The translations under genes and the position numbers were made by a program. 64,000 nt of DNA from Inhella proteolytica (GTDB taxonomy: Bacteria; Pseudomonadota; Gammaproteobacteria; Burkholderiales; Burkholderiaceae_C): NCBI RefSeq assembly GCF_016093275.1, contig NZ_JAEDAK010000021.1, positions 1-64,000 on the forward strand, read 5' to 3'. Below the pieces are notes generated by a model. It was not told the DNA's origin. It saw only the letters and a list, made by a program, of their open reading frames with translations, and did no database searches. Position 1 is the first letter of the stretch. Each line of letters begins with the position of its first letter. Below are positions 42,290 through 49,885 of the stretch, piece by piece.

Positions 42290-42790
42290 TCAGGGCTGGG
42301 GTTCCGAGGCGCTGCGGGCCGCTTCGGGCGGCACCGGCGGCAGGGCGCGTGTCACCCGCGCGCTGCGGCCCTGGCTGACCACCATCACCTTGTCGCCCGC
42401 GGCGAAACGCTCCTCGCCCTGGGACTGCACGATCGCGACGCGCTCGCCATTACGCAGCTGGATGATGAGTTCCAGCGCCTCCTCGCGGCCGGATTCGCGC
42501 TCGATCGCGTGGCCGATCACCCCGCCCAGGATGGCCCCCAGGGTCGAGAAGATCACCGATTCGCGGCGGCCACCCACCGTGCCACCGGCGACGCCGCCGG
42601 CCACCGCGCCGGCGGTGGCGCCCAGGCCGCTCTGGTGGCCGTCCAGGCGCACGGTGCGCACGGCCACCACGGTGCCGTCCTGCACCTGGGCCATGCGCAT
42701 CACCTCATGGCGGGGGCGCAGATCGGGGTTGGTGCTGGCGCAGGCACTGAGCAGCAGGGCGGCCAGCAGGGGCAGGGCAATGGGTTTCAT
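42290..42790 (-). CDS. Glycine-zipper outer-membrane lipoprotein
   Basis: The 166-aa protein has a lipoprotein signal ending LLLSAC with Cys17. It contains a double glycine-zipper region (GATAGAVAGGVAGGTVGG, then GAILGGVIGHAIERESG) and a C-terminal beta segment (ALELIIQLRNGERVAIVQ). This is the SlyB/Pcp (17-kDa surface antigen-like) group, involved in outer-membrane stability. It is divergent from the OmpA-like lipoprotein gene across 110 nt that hold promoters for both. Confidence 0.9.
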   Translation of the reverse strand: MKPIALPLLAALLLSACASTNPDLRPRHEVMRMAQVQDGTVVAVRTVRLDGHQSGLGATAGAVAGGVAGGTVGGRRESVIFSTLGAILGGVIGHAIERESGREEALELIIQLRNGERVAIVQSQGEERFAAGDKVMVVSQGRSARVTRALPPVPPEAARSASEPQP

Positions 42791-42848
42791 TCGGGTCTCC
42801 GCTTCGCGGCCGGTGGAACGCGAACAAGGGGTGGGCCGTTGACGCAAG

Positions 42849-42877
42849 TTGTTGACGACTTCGCCATGGCCTATAAA
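42849..42877 (+). promoter_or_regulatory. Probable sigma70 promoter for the lipoprotein-caspase operon
   Basis: TTGTTG (42849-42854) and TATAAA (42872-42877) are separated by 17 bp, with a GAAAGGGG ribosome binding site before the ATG at 42901. Confidence 0.5.
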
Positions 42878-42900
42878 CAGCACCACGAAAGGGGTGGCCA

Positions 42901-44355
42901 ATGAGAGCGTACTGGTTGTGTGGCACGGTGGCAGGTCTGGGTCTGGTGGCATGTGCCAACCAGCCGCAATCGGGTGGCACGGCCGCCCCGCCGGCTGCGC
43001 CGCCGGCCGTGGTGGTGCAGGCCCCGCCGCCGCCGCCCCCACCCGCGCCCCCGCCGCCGCCGCCCACGCTGCCGCATGGCGAGGCGGTGCTGACGGCGGC
43101 CAACGCGCTCTTTTCCAAGGTTGACCTGGACGGCGTGGCCCCCGCGGCCAACAAGCGCTACACGGTGGTGGTGGACCCGCTGATCGATGGCGTCTCGCGC
43201 ATGCAGACACGCGCCACGCAGCAGATCGAGCAGCGCATCGGTCAGCTGGTCAAGGCCAGCTACCCGCAGTTCGACATCAAACCGCTCAGCAAGGCCGTGC
43301 TCGATCAGCAGCCGCTGGTGGTGATCGGTACCTTCACGCCCATCAACCAGCAGGGCAAGACCGAGGGCTTGCGCGACCAGTATCGTTTCTGCCTTGCGAT
43401 GGTGGATCTGAAGTCCGGCAAGCTCGTCAGCAAGACGGTGGCGCGCTCGCGCATGGAGCTGGTGGACGCCGCGCCGCTGCGCTTCTTTGCCGATGCGCCG
43501 GCCTGGACCCAGGACGCCCCGGCCGAGGGCTATGTGAAGACCTGCCAGGCCTCGAAGGCGGGCGACCCGATCCAATCCGCCTACTTGGCTGGCCTGGTGG
43601 CCACCAGCAGCGTGGAAGAGGGCATCCGTCACTACAACAACGCGCGCTGGAAGGAGGCCGAGGCGGCCTTCGCGCGCGCCCAGGCCACCGCCGCCGGCAA
43701 GCAGCTGCGCGTGCTCAGCGGCCTCTACCTGAGCCAATGGCGCCAGGGCAAGCGCGACGCCAGCGTCAAGAGCCTGGGCCAGCTGCTGGACTACGGCATC
43801 GAGCAGGGCAAGCTGGCCATGATGTTTGCCTTCGCGCGCGGCTCCACCGTGCTGCCGGCCGACGCCAAGCCCGGCAATCTGCGCCCCGACCTGGCCGAAG
43901 AACTGGCCAAGCAGGCGCCGCCGCTGCCCAACCAGCCCGGCCAGACGCGCGGCTTCAAGGCCGTGCCGGCCGAAGAACAGAAGGCCGATGCCCAGCGCGC
44001 CGAGAGCGCACCGCCCACGCGCGGCTTCAAGGCCGTGCCGGCGGATCCGGTTGTCACGCCGCCGCAGCAGCTGTGGGTCGAAGTGCTGGCGCGCCGGTTG
44101 GCGGCCGACAAGCGCTGTGCCGAGGTGCAGGGGCATGTCAGCCGCAACGGGCCGGAAGAGGTGAACGAGCGCATCTCCGCGCTGCGCGCCGAGCATGTGC
44201 GGCGCCGCCTCGTGAGCTTGCAACCCGAGTTGGACCAGCGCCTGATCGCCATCGGCCTGGGTTCGCGCGACAACCTGGTGGGCACCGGCAAGGACGACGC
44301 CAGCGACCAGCTCGACCGCCGCGTCGACTTCAAGCTCCTCCCCTGTAGCGGCTGA
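42901..44355 (+). CDS. OmpA-like lipoprotein
   Basis: The 484-aa protein has a lipoprotein signal ending GLVAC with Cys18, a Pro-rich tether (about residues 30-60), a conserved ~200-residue middle domain, and a TPR-like helical stretch (IRHYNNARWKEAEAAFARAQ). Two copies of TRGFKAVPA follow at about residues 350 and 376, then a C-terminal OmpA-like peptidoglycan-binding domain (NERISALRAEHVRRRLVSL, LDRRVDFKLLPC). It is anchored to the outer membrane and probably to the wall. Only 2 nt separate it from the WD40-caspase gene, so the pair is likely one functional unit. Confidence 0.88.
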   Translation: MRAYWLCGTVAGLGLVACANQPQSGGTAAPPAAPPAVVVQAPPPPPPPAPPPPPPTLPHGEAVLTAANALFSKVDLDGVAPAANKRYTVVVDPLIDGVSRMQTRATQQIEQRIGQLVKASYPQFDIKPLSKAVLDQQPLVVIGTFTPINQQGKTEGLRDQYRFCLAMVDLKSGKLVSKTVARSRMELVDAAPLRFFADAPAWTQDAPAEGYVKTCQASKAGDPIQSAYLAGLVATSSVEEGIRHYNNARWKEAEAAFARAQATAAGKQLRVLSGLYLSQWRQGKRDASVKSLGQLLDYGIEQGKLAMMFAFARGSTVLPADAKPGNLRPDLAEELAKQAPPLPNQPGQTRGFKAVPAEEQKADAQRAESAPPTRGFKAVPADPVVTPPQQLWVEVLARRLAADKRCAEVQGHVSRNGPEEVNERISALRAEHVRRRLVSLQPELDQRLIAIGLGSRDNLVGTGKDDASDQLDRRVDFKLLPCSG

Positions 44356-44357
44356 GC

Positions 44358-47123
44358 ATGCGCACCCTGCTGCTGCTGTTGCTGGCGCTGCTGGGCGCAG
44401 CAGCGGCAGCGCAGGAACAGCCGCTCTTGCGCGTGGCCGGGGCCGGCCACCACGCGGCCATCCGCGGGCTGGCGCATGACGCGCGCGGCGGGCTGTGGCT
44501 GACGGTGTCAGAGGACAAGACCGCGCGGCTCTGGCGCGGCCGCCAGCTGCAGGCGGTGCTGCGGCCGCCCATCGGCGCCGGGCAGGAAGGCAAGCTCTTT
44601 GCCGGCGCGCTCAGCCCGGACGGCCGCCTGGCCGCAGTGGCCGGCTGGAGTGCCGGCAACGACATCTATCTGTTCCGCAGCGCCGATGGCCAGCTGCTGG
44701 CGCGCATCCAGGGCCAGCCCAATGTGGTCAACCAGCTGGCCTTCAGCCCGGATGGCCGCCTGCTCGCTGTTGCGCTCTGGGGCCCGCATGGCGTGCAGCT
44801 CTGGCGCGGCGAAGCGGACTGGCAGCGCCCGCAGTTCGCCGGCGCCGACAACGACTACGCCGACAGCAGCTACGGCCTGGCCTTCAGCCCCGATGGGCGC
44901 TGGCTGGCCAGCAGCGCGCACGATGGCCGCGTGCGCCTCTATGCGCTGGGCGCGGACGGCCTGCGCCACCAGGCCGAGCAGAAGCTGGGCGGGCCCTTGC
45001 ATGGCCTGCAGTTCGCGCCCGACGGCCAGCGCCTCGCCGTGGGCCATGCCGAGCTGCCGCAGGTGCAGATCCTGCGCACCGAGGGGCTGCAGCCCGAGCG
45101 CCTGCTGCGGGGCACCGGCAGTGGTGGCCTGAGCCAGGTGGTCTGGAGCCCGGACGGCGCCGAGCTGCGCGCCGCCGGCAGCTGGCGCCACGGGGCCGGC
45201 CGCCATGGCCTGATGCGCTGGAATCGGCAGGGCCAGGCGCAGGGCGGGCCGCAGCTGGCCAGCGACTCGATCACAGAGCTCAGCCAGTTGCCCGACGGCC
45301 GCCTGGCCTTCGCCGCCGCCGACGCCAGCTGGGGCTGGCTGGGGCCGGACGGCCAGCTGCAGACCCAGGGCAGCGCGCGCACCGACTACCGCGCCCTCGC
45401 CGGCGCCAGCCTGCGCGTCTCGGCCGACGCGCGCCAGCTGCACTGGAGCGGCTGGGGCGCGCAGGCCTTCGAATTTCCGGCCTTTGCCTGGCGGCCCCCC
45501 GCGGGCGAGCTGCGCGCGGCCGTGCAGGGGCGCCCCGGGGCCCAGTTGCGCGACTGGCGCGACAGCGCCAAGCCCAGCCTGAACGGCAAGCCGCTGGCGC
45601 TGGAGCCCGGTGAAATGGCGCTGAGCGCCGCCGTGGACCCGCAGCGCCCCCGCCTGGCCCTGGGCACGGGCTGGAAGCTGCGCTGGTTCGACCTGCAGGG
45701 CCGCGAGCTCTGGCAGCAGGACCTCAGCGCGCCCTGCTTCGCGCTGGCCTTGAGCGCCGATGGCCGCTTCATCGTTGCCGGCCTGGGGGACGGCACGCTG
45801 CGCTGGTTCCGTGCCCGTGACGGCGAACCCCAGCTGGCCTTCTACAACGAGGGCCGCGCCTGGGTGGCCTGGACGCCCGACGGCCGCTACAGCGCGGGCG
45901 AGGGGGGCGAGGCCCTGGTGGGCTGGCACCTCAACCGCGGAGCGGACCAGGCGGCCGAGTTCCTGCCCCTGGCGCGCTTTGCCGAGCGCCACGACGACCC
46001 GCAGGCCGTGTTCGCCGCCCTGGGTGGCGAGGCCAGCGCGCGCCCCGTGACGGACCTGCGCGAGGGCCTGCGCCTGCCACCCAGCGTGCAACTGCTGGGC
46101 CCCGAGCCCGACAGCCGCCTGCGCGAACCCGGCCTGGCGCTGAAGCTGCAGGCGCAGGACCGCGGCGGCGGCGTGGACGAGCTGCGCCTGTACCTGAACG
46201 ACAAGCTGGTGGAACGCCTGCCGGCGCGCGGCCTGCGCCGCGTAGGCAGCGCGCTGGAAGCGCAGTGGCAAGTGCGCCTGCAGCCGGGCGAGAACCGCCT
46301 GCGCGCGCTGGCGCTGGGTTTGGACCGTACCGAGTCCCAGGCTGCCGAGCTGCGCCTGGTCTACGACGCCCCACCGCCGCGCCCCAGCCTGCATGTGCTG
46401 ACGGTGGGTGTGAACCGCTACCGCAATGCCGCGCTGAACCTCAGCTTTTCCGTGCCCGATGCGCGCGGCGTGGCCGGCCTGCTGCGCCAGACCGGTGCCA
46501 AGCTGTTCGAGCGCGTGCAGGTGGAGGAGCTGCACGACGAGCAGGCCACCAAGGCCGGCGTGCTGGCGCGCCTGCAGGCCCTGCGCCAGACGCGCGAAGA
46601 CGATGTGGTGCTGGTCTACCTGGCCGGCCATGGCGACACGCTGAAGGACGACTGGTACTTCGTGCCGCACGAGCTCACCGCGCCCGAGCAGCCCGAGCGC
46701 CTGGCCGAGGGCGGGCTTTCGTCGCGCGAGCTGGCCGAGGCGCTGCGCCAGATGCCGGCGCGCAAGGTGGTGGTGCTGATCGACGCCTGCAAATCCGGCG
46801 CCGCCGCCGTCGGCTTCCGCGGCCTCGAGGAGCGCCGCGTGCTGGCCCAGCTCTCGCGCGCCAGCGGCACCCACCTGATTGCCGCCACCACCAAGGAGCA
46901 GCTGGCCAGCGAGCTGGGCCAGCTGGGCCACGGCGTGTTCACCTACGCCCTGCTGGAAGGCCTGCGCGGCAAGGCTGCGGCCGGCGGGCCGGAGGTGACG
47001 GCGCGCAAGCTGATGGTCTATGTGGAGCAGGCCCTGCCCGAGCTCTCCAAGCGCTACCGCGCCGAGGAGCAGTTCCCGGTGGTGAACAGCACCGGCATGG
47101 ACTTCCCCATCAGCTTGAAGTAA
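44358..47123 (+). CDS. Exported WD40-caspase (orthocaspase-like) protein
   Basis: The 921-aa protein has a signal peptide (MRTLLLLLLALLGAAAAAQ) and about residues 25-530 of WD40-type repeats (FAGALSPDGRLAAVAGW, LAFSPDGRWLASSAHDGRVR). A beta-sandwich-like linker follows, then a peptidase C14 domain at about 675-915. The catalytic dyad is complete: His758 (VYLAGHGDT) and Cys811 (VLIDACKSG). Orthocaspases cleave after basic residues and often act in regulated death or defence, but most are cytosolic. Export here implies a periplasmic target. It is coupled to the upstream OmpA-like lipoprotein gene. Confidence 0.93.
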   Translation: MRTLLLLLLALLGAAAAAQEQPLLRVAGAGHHAAIRGLAHDARGGLWLTVSEDKTARLWRGRQLQAVLRPPIGAGQEGKLFAGALSPDGRLAAVAGWSAGNDIYLFRSADGQLLARIQGQPNVVNQLAFSPDGRLLAVALWGPHGVQLWRGEADWQRPQFAGADNDYADSSYGLAFSPDGRWLASSAHDGRVRLYALGADGLRHQAEQKLGGPLHGLQFAPDGQRLAVGHAELPQVQILRTEGLQPERLLRGTGSGGLSQVVWSPDGAELRAAGSWRHGAGRHGLMRWNRQGQAQGGPQLASDSITELSQLPDGRLAFAAADASWGWLGPDGQLQTQGSARTDYRALAGASLRVSADARQLHWSGWGAQAFEFPAFAWRPPAGELRAAVQGRPGAQLRDWRDSAKPSLNGKPLALEPGEMALSAAVDPQRPRLALGTGWKLRWFDLQGRELWQQDLSAPCFALALSADGRFIVAGLGDGTLRWFRARDGEPQLAFYNEGRAWVAWTPDGRYSAGEGGEALVGWHLNRGADQAAEFLPLARFAERHDDPQAVFAALGGEASARPVTDLREGLRLPPSVQLLGPEPDSRLREPGLALKLQAQDRGGGVDELRLYLNDKLVERLPARGLRRVGSALEAQWQVRLQPGENRLRALALGLDRTESQAAELRLVYDAPPPRPSLHVLTVGVNRYRNAALNLSFSVPDARGVAGLLRQTGAKLFERVQVEELHDEQATKAGVLARLQALRQTREDDVVLVYLAGHGDTLKDDWYFVPHELTAPEQPERLAEGGLSSRELAEALRQMPARKVVVLIDACKSGAAAVGFRGLEERRVLAQLSRASGTHLIAATTKEQLASELGQLGHGVFTYALLEGLRGKAAAGGPEVTARKLMVYVEQALPELSKRYRAEEQFPVVNSTGMDFPISLK

Positions 47124-47204
47124 TTGAAACAAGGCTGCCGGCAGCGGATACCCGCCTGAAACCACGCCTCGCCACAGTGCGCTCCATACCCCAGGAGCGT
47201 CACC

Positions 47205-47978
47205 ATGAGTCTTCCCCTCGTCGTTGCCTTGCACAGCAGTGCCGCCAGTGGCCGCCAATGGCAGGCCTATCGTGAGGCCAGCGCCGGCCGCCTGAACTGG
47301 ATCACGCCCGACCTGATCGGCTACGGGCGTGATGAGACCTGGAGCAGCAGCGTGGGTGTCACGCTCGACCAGGAGGTCGACCGCCTGGCCCCGCACCTGC
47401 TGCTGCCAGGCCAGAGCTTCCATCTGGTGGGGCATTCCTACGGCGGCGCGGTGGCCTTGCAGTTCGCGCTGCGCCACCCGCGTGCGGTGCGCTCGCTCAC
47501 GCTCTACGAACCGGTGCGCTTTGCTGCACTGCGCCAGGCCGGCCTGCAATCCGAATGGCGCGAGATCCGCAGCCTGGCCGCCCGGGTGCGCCAGCGCAGC
47601 CTGGCGGGTGACTGGCAGGGCGCGGCACGTGCCTTCCTGGGTTTCTGGAGCGGCCGCCCCGAGGGCGAACTGGATGCCCGCACCGTGATGTCCGTCGGCG
47701 CCCGCTGCCCCAAGGTCTGCGCGGACTTCGACGCCCTCTTCAACGACACCGTGCCACTGCGCCTGCTGGGCGCGCTGCAGATGCCGGTGCGCCTGCTGGT
47801 GGGCAGTGAGTCGCCCGCCCCGGCGCGGGCGGTGGCCCAGGTGCTGGAGCTGGCCATGCCGCAGGCCGATCTGCAGGAATTGCAGGGCCTGGACCATCTG
47901 GCGCCGCTGCGCGCTTCCGCTGGGCTACAAAGCCTGCTCACCGCTTTTGCCCAGCAAGAGCATCTGCTGGCCGCCTGA
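47205..47978 (+). CDS. Alpha/beta hydrolase
   Basis: The 257-aa protein has the nucleophile elbow GHSYGGAVAL, an oxyanion region VVALHSSAASGRQW, and a His in the terminal segment LQGLDHLAPLRASAG. This gives a complete triad with an acidic residue probably in LLVGSESP. The substrate is unknown. It follows the caspase gene by 81 nt and is preceded by CAGGAG, so it may have its own promoter. Confidence 0.9.
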   Translation: MSLPLVVALHSSAASGRQWQAYREASAGRLNWITPDLIGYGRDETWSSSVGVTLDQEVDRLAPHLLLPGQSFHLVGHSYGGAVALQFALRHPRAVRSLTLYEPVRFAALRQAGLQSEWREIRSLAARVRQRSLAGDWQGAARAFLGFWSGRPEGELDARTVMSVGARCPKVCADFDALFNDTVPLRLLGALQMPVRLLVGSESPAPARAVAQVLELAMPQADLQELQGLDHLAPLRASAGLQSLLTAFAQQEHLLAA

Positions 47979-48005
47979 CGGCCCCAAACGCTGGAGACGA
48001 AACCC

Positions 48006-48254
48006 ATGCGCGCACTTGTGCTGACCCTGCTGATGAGCTTTTCCGCCATGAGCCACGCCAATGAATCCATCGAGGCCGTGCTGGCCGCCATGCAGGGCGA
48101 GAAGAAGGGCGTGACCCTCTACGTCCAGGGCCAGCAGATCGGCGGCGCCGTCGTCAAGCTGGAGCCGGGCAAGACGGTCGAGCTGCGCGGCCCGGGCGGC
48201 CAGCGCGTCGTCGTGCGCCTGGACCGCGTGGACGCGGTGGCGCTCTACCCATAA
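48006..48254 (+). CDS. Small exported protein of unknown function
   Basis: The 82-aa protein has a signal peptide (MRALVLTLLMSFSAMSHA) and a ~64-residue mature domain predicted to be all beta (GVTLYVQGQQIGGAVVKLEP, VELRGPGGQRVVVRLDRVDA). The family is not recognised. It is 27 nt after the hydrolase gene and precedes the ~90-bp repeat copy A. Confidence 0.7.
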   Translation: MRALVLTLLMSFSAMSHANESIEAVLAAMQGEKKGVTLYVQGQQIGGAVVKLEPGKTVELRGPGGQRVVVRLDRVDAVALYP

Positions 48255-48281
48255 ATCGGCGCGGTCAGTAGCCTCAAATCA

Positions 48282-48370
48282 GATCAAGTGCCACCGCGGA
48301 ACCGGCTTTGCCGGGCCGCAGGTGGCGCCCCCTGGGGGGAGGCGGCCCATTGGGCCGCTTCGGGGGGGCT
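48282..48370. repeat. About 90-bp interspersed repeat, copy A
   Basis: This GC-rich block begins GATCAAGTGCCACCG and contains CGGAACCGGCTTTGCCGG and GGCGCCCCCTGGGGGGAGGC, with several internal dyads. The same block, in reverse orientation with a few differences, lies at 56869-56954. It fills the gap between convergent genes and could act as a structured terminator in both directions. Confidence 0.75.
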
Positions 48371-48927
48371 CAACCATGCAGCCGGCTGCTGGCCGGCACG
48401 CTCGCGAGCAGGAACTCCATCTGGTCCGTCAGGATGCGCCGGCCGCGCAGGATCATGTCCTCGTGCAGGCTCGGCACATAAGGCAGGTAGAGCAGGCTCA
48501 TGCCGGCTTCCTCGCACAGGCGGTTGCCCTTGCGGTGGTTGCAGCTGCGGCAGGCGGTGATGCAGTTCATCCAATGGTCGCGCCCACCCCGGCTGGTGGG
48601 CTGGATGTGCTCGCGCGTCAGCTCGCTCTCGGGAAAGTGGGCGCCGCAGTAGGCGCACAGGAAGCGGTCGCGGGCGAACAGCTTCGGGTTGGAGAGCGCC
48701 GGTTCGTGCCGCCAGGCTCGGCTAGGGATGGCGCCGCGCGCGGCCAGGATGGGCGGCACCTCGATGCGCGACTGCCGCCCGGTGACCCGGTTCCAGCCGC
48801 CGCGCAGCACCGCACAGGGCTCGCCCAGGGTCCAGGCGATGGCATCGCAGGCCACCATCACGGCGGCTTCCCGCACACTGATCCAGGCCTGCGGGCGGCC
48901 GGAAATATCGAGCTGCAGAACGTCCAA
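48370..48927 (-). CDS. HNH endonuclease domain protein
   Basis: The 185-aa protein has the HNH/treble-clef signature: CAYC (Cys91/Cys94), REHIQPTSRGG with His107, then NCITACRSCNHRKGN. This is the family of small HNH proteins starting VLQLDISGRPQAW. The start is set at TTG 48925-48927 behind an excellent AAGGAGGTGG site; longer in-frame starts are out of character. The family is widespread in proteobacterial chromosomes and its biological substrate is unknown. Confidence 0.88.
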   Translation of the reverse strand: MDVLQLDISGRPQAWISVREAAVMVACDAIAWTLGEPCAVLRGGWNRVTGRQSRIEVPPILAARGAIPSRAWRHEPALSNPKLFARDRFLCAYCGAHFPESELTREHIQPTSRGGRDHWMNCITACRSCNHRKGNRLCEEAGMSLLYLPYVPSLHEDMILRGRRILTDQMEFLLASVPASSRLHG

Positions 48928-49103
48928 GGCTGCACCACCTCCTTGGACAGCCAGCCTACTCCTGTCAGATGACAGAAAGAAATCCGGCCCGACCCGTGGA
49001 GAAATGCCTGGGACACCGGGAGAACCTGGGGTGGATTTAGAGCGCGGCCTCCAGCTTCCGTGACTTGCTGGGCTTGCGGGCGGGGTGCAATGCGCCAAAA
49101 ATA

Positions 49104-49115
49104 GAACGATCGTTC
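49104..49115. promoter_or_regulatory. TetR operator palindrome
   Basis: GAACGATCGTTC is a perfect 12-bp palindrome in an AT-rich pocket 41 nt upstream of the TetR-family gene, overlapping its likely promoter. Its form matches the operator style of TetR fatty-acid regulators. No second copy was found in front of the acyl-CoA dehydrogenase, so control of the cluster would run through this site. Confidence 0.65.
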
Positions 49116-49155
49116 GTTTTATTTCAGGCCCAAGACAAGCCCCCGAGACCCACCC

Positions 49156-49866
49156 ATGAGCCAGCGCCCCAACCCCAGCAACCCCGCCGCCCCCCGCGGT
49201 GGGCGTGCGCCTGCGGTTCGGGTGCCGCTGCCCAAGGGCCAGCAGACCCGCGCCGCCATCCTTGAGGCCGCGCTGGCCCAGGCCTCGCACATGGGGCTCG
49301 AAGGCCTGTCCATCGGCGCGCTGGCGGACCAGACCGGCATGAGCAAGTCCGGCGTGTTCGCCCACTTCGGCTCGCGTGAAGAGCTGCAGATCGCCGTGGT
49401 GGCCGAATACCACCGCCGTTTCGAGGAAGAGGTGTTCTTCCCGGCCATCCGCGAGCCGCGCGGCCTGCAGCGCCTGCGCGCGCTCTACCAGCGCTGGGTG
49501 CGCCAGGTGGCGGTGGAGCTGGAGAGCGGCTGCATCTACATCAGCGGCGCGGTCGAGTTCGACGACCGCCCCGGCCCGGTGCGCGACGCCCTGGTGACCA
49601 TGGTCAAGGCCTGGCACGCGGCGCTGCACAAGGCCATCGTGCTGGCACGCGACGAGGGCCATCTAAGCCCTGACTGCGACGTCGACCAAATCCTGTTCGA
49701 GCTGCATGGGCTGATCCTGTCCCTGCATCACGACGCCCGTTTCCTGCGCAGCGAAGGCGCGCTGGAACGGGCGGCGCGCGGCTTTGACCGCGTCATCCAC
49801 GCCTGCATCACCCCGGCCGGAGTGGCCACTGAACCCGTGGCGCCGCGCCGCCGCAAGACCCGATAA
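49156..49866 (+). CDS. TetR-family regulator of the beta-oxidation cluster
   Basis: The 236-aa protein has a basic, Pro-rich leader, an N-terminal helix-turn-helix at about residues 30-76 (TRAAILEAALAQASHMGLEG, MSKSGVFAHFGSREELQ) and an all-helical ligand-binding C-terminal domain. It lies 19 nt upstream of acyl-CoA dehydrogenase on the same strand, and a palindromic operator sits in front of it. It is therefore probably an autoregulated repressor released by acyl-CoA, controlling the downstream beta-oxidation genes. A basic tail (APRRRKTR) ends the protein. Confidence 0.9.
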   Translation: MSQRPNPSNPAAPRGGRAPAVRVPLPKGQQTRAAILEAALAQASHMGLEGLSIGALADQTGMSKSGVFAHFGSREELQIAVVAEYHRRFEEEVFFPAIREPRGLQRLRALYQRWVRQVAVELESGCIYISGAVEFDDRPGPVRDALVTMVKAWHAALHKAIVLARDEGHLSPDCDVDQILFELHGLILSLHHDARFLRSEGALERAARGFDRVIHACITPAGVATEPVAPRRRKTR

Positions 49867-49885
49867 CCCCCGAAGGAGACCCGCC

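Noticed and set aside
43018-43065. CCG-rich run resembling a tandem repeat or CRISPR-like array
   Set aside because: It encodes the Pro-rich tether of the OmpA-like lipoprotein in frame and has no repeat-spacer structure.
47134-47145. Palindrome GCTGCCGGCAGC after the caspase gene as a terminator
   Set aside because: It has no loop and no T-tract, so it is unlikely to terminate transcription.
44508-47897. A very long open frame (1129 codons) on the minus strand across the WD40-caspase gene
   Set aside because: It is a GC-bias artefact: the translation is rich in Gln, Leu, Ala, Gly and His with no domain, while the plus strand encodes a complete signal peptide, WD40 repeats and caspase catalytic residues.
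48370-49662. A long N-terminal extension of the HNH gene into the TetR gene
   Set aside because: The extension is unconserved and overlaps a real gene. A strong ribosome binding site in front of TTG 48927 gives the usual family length.
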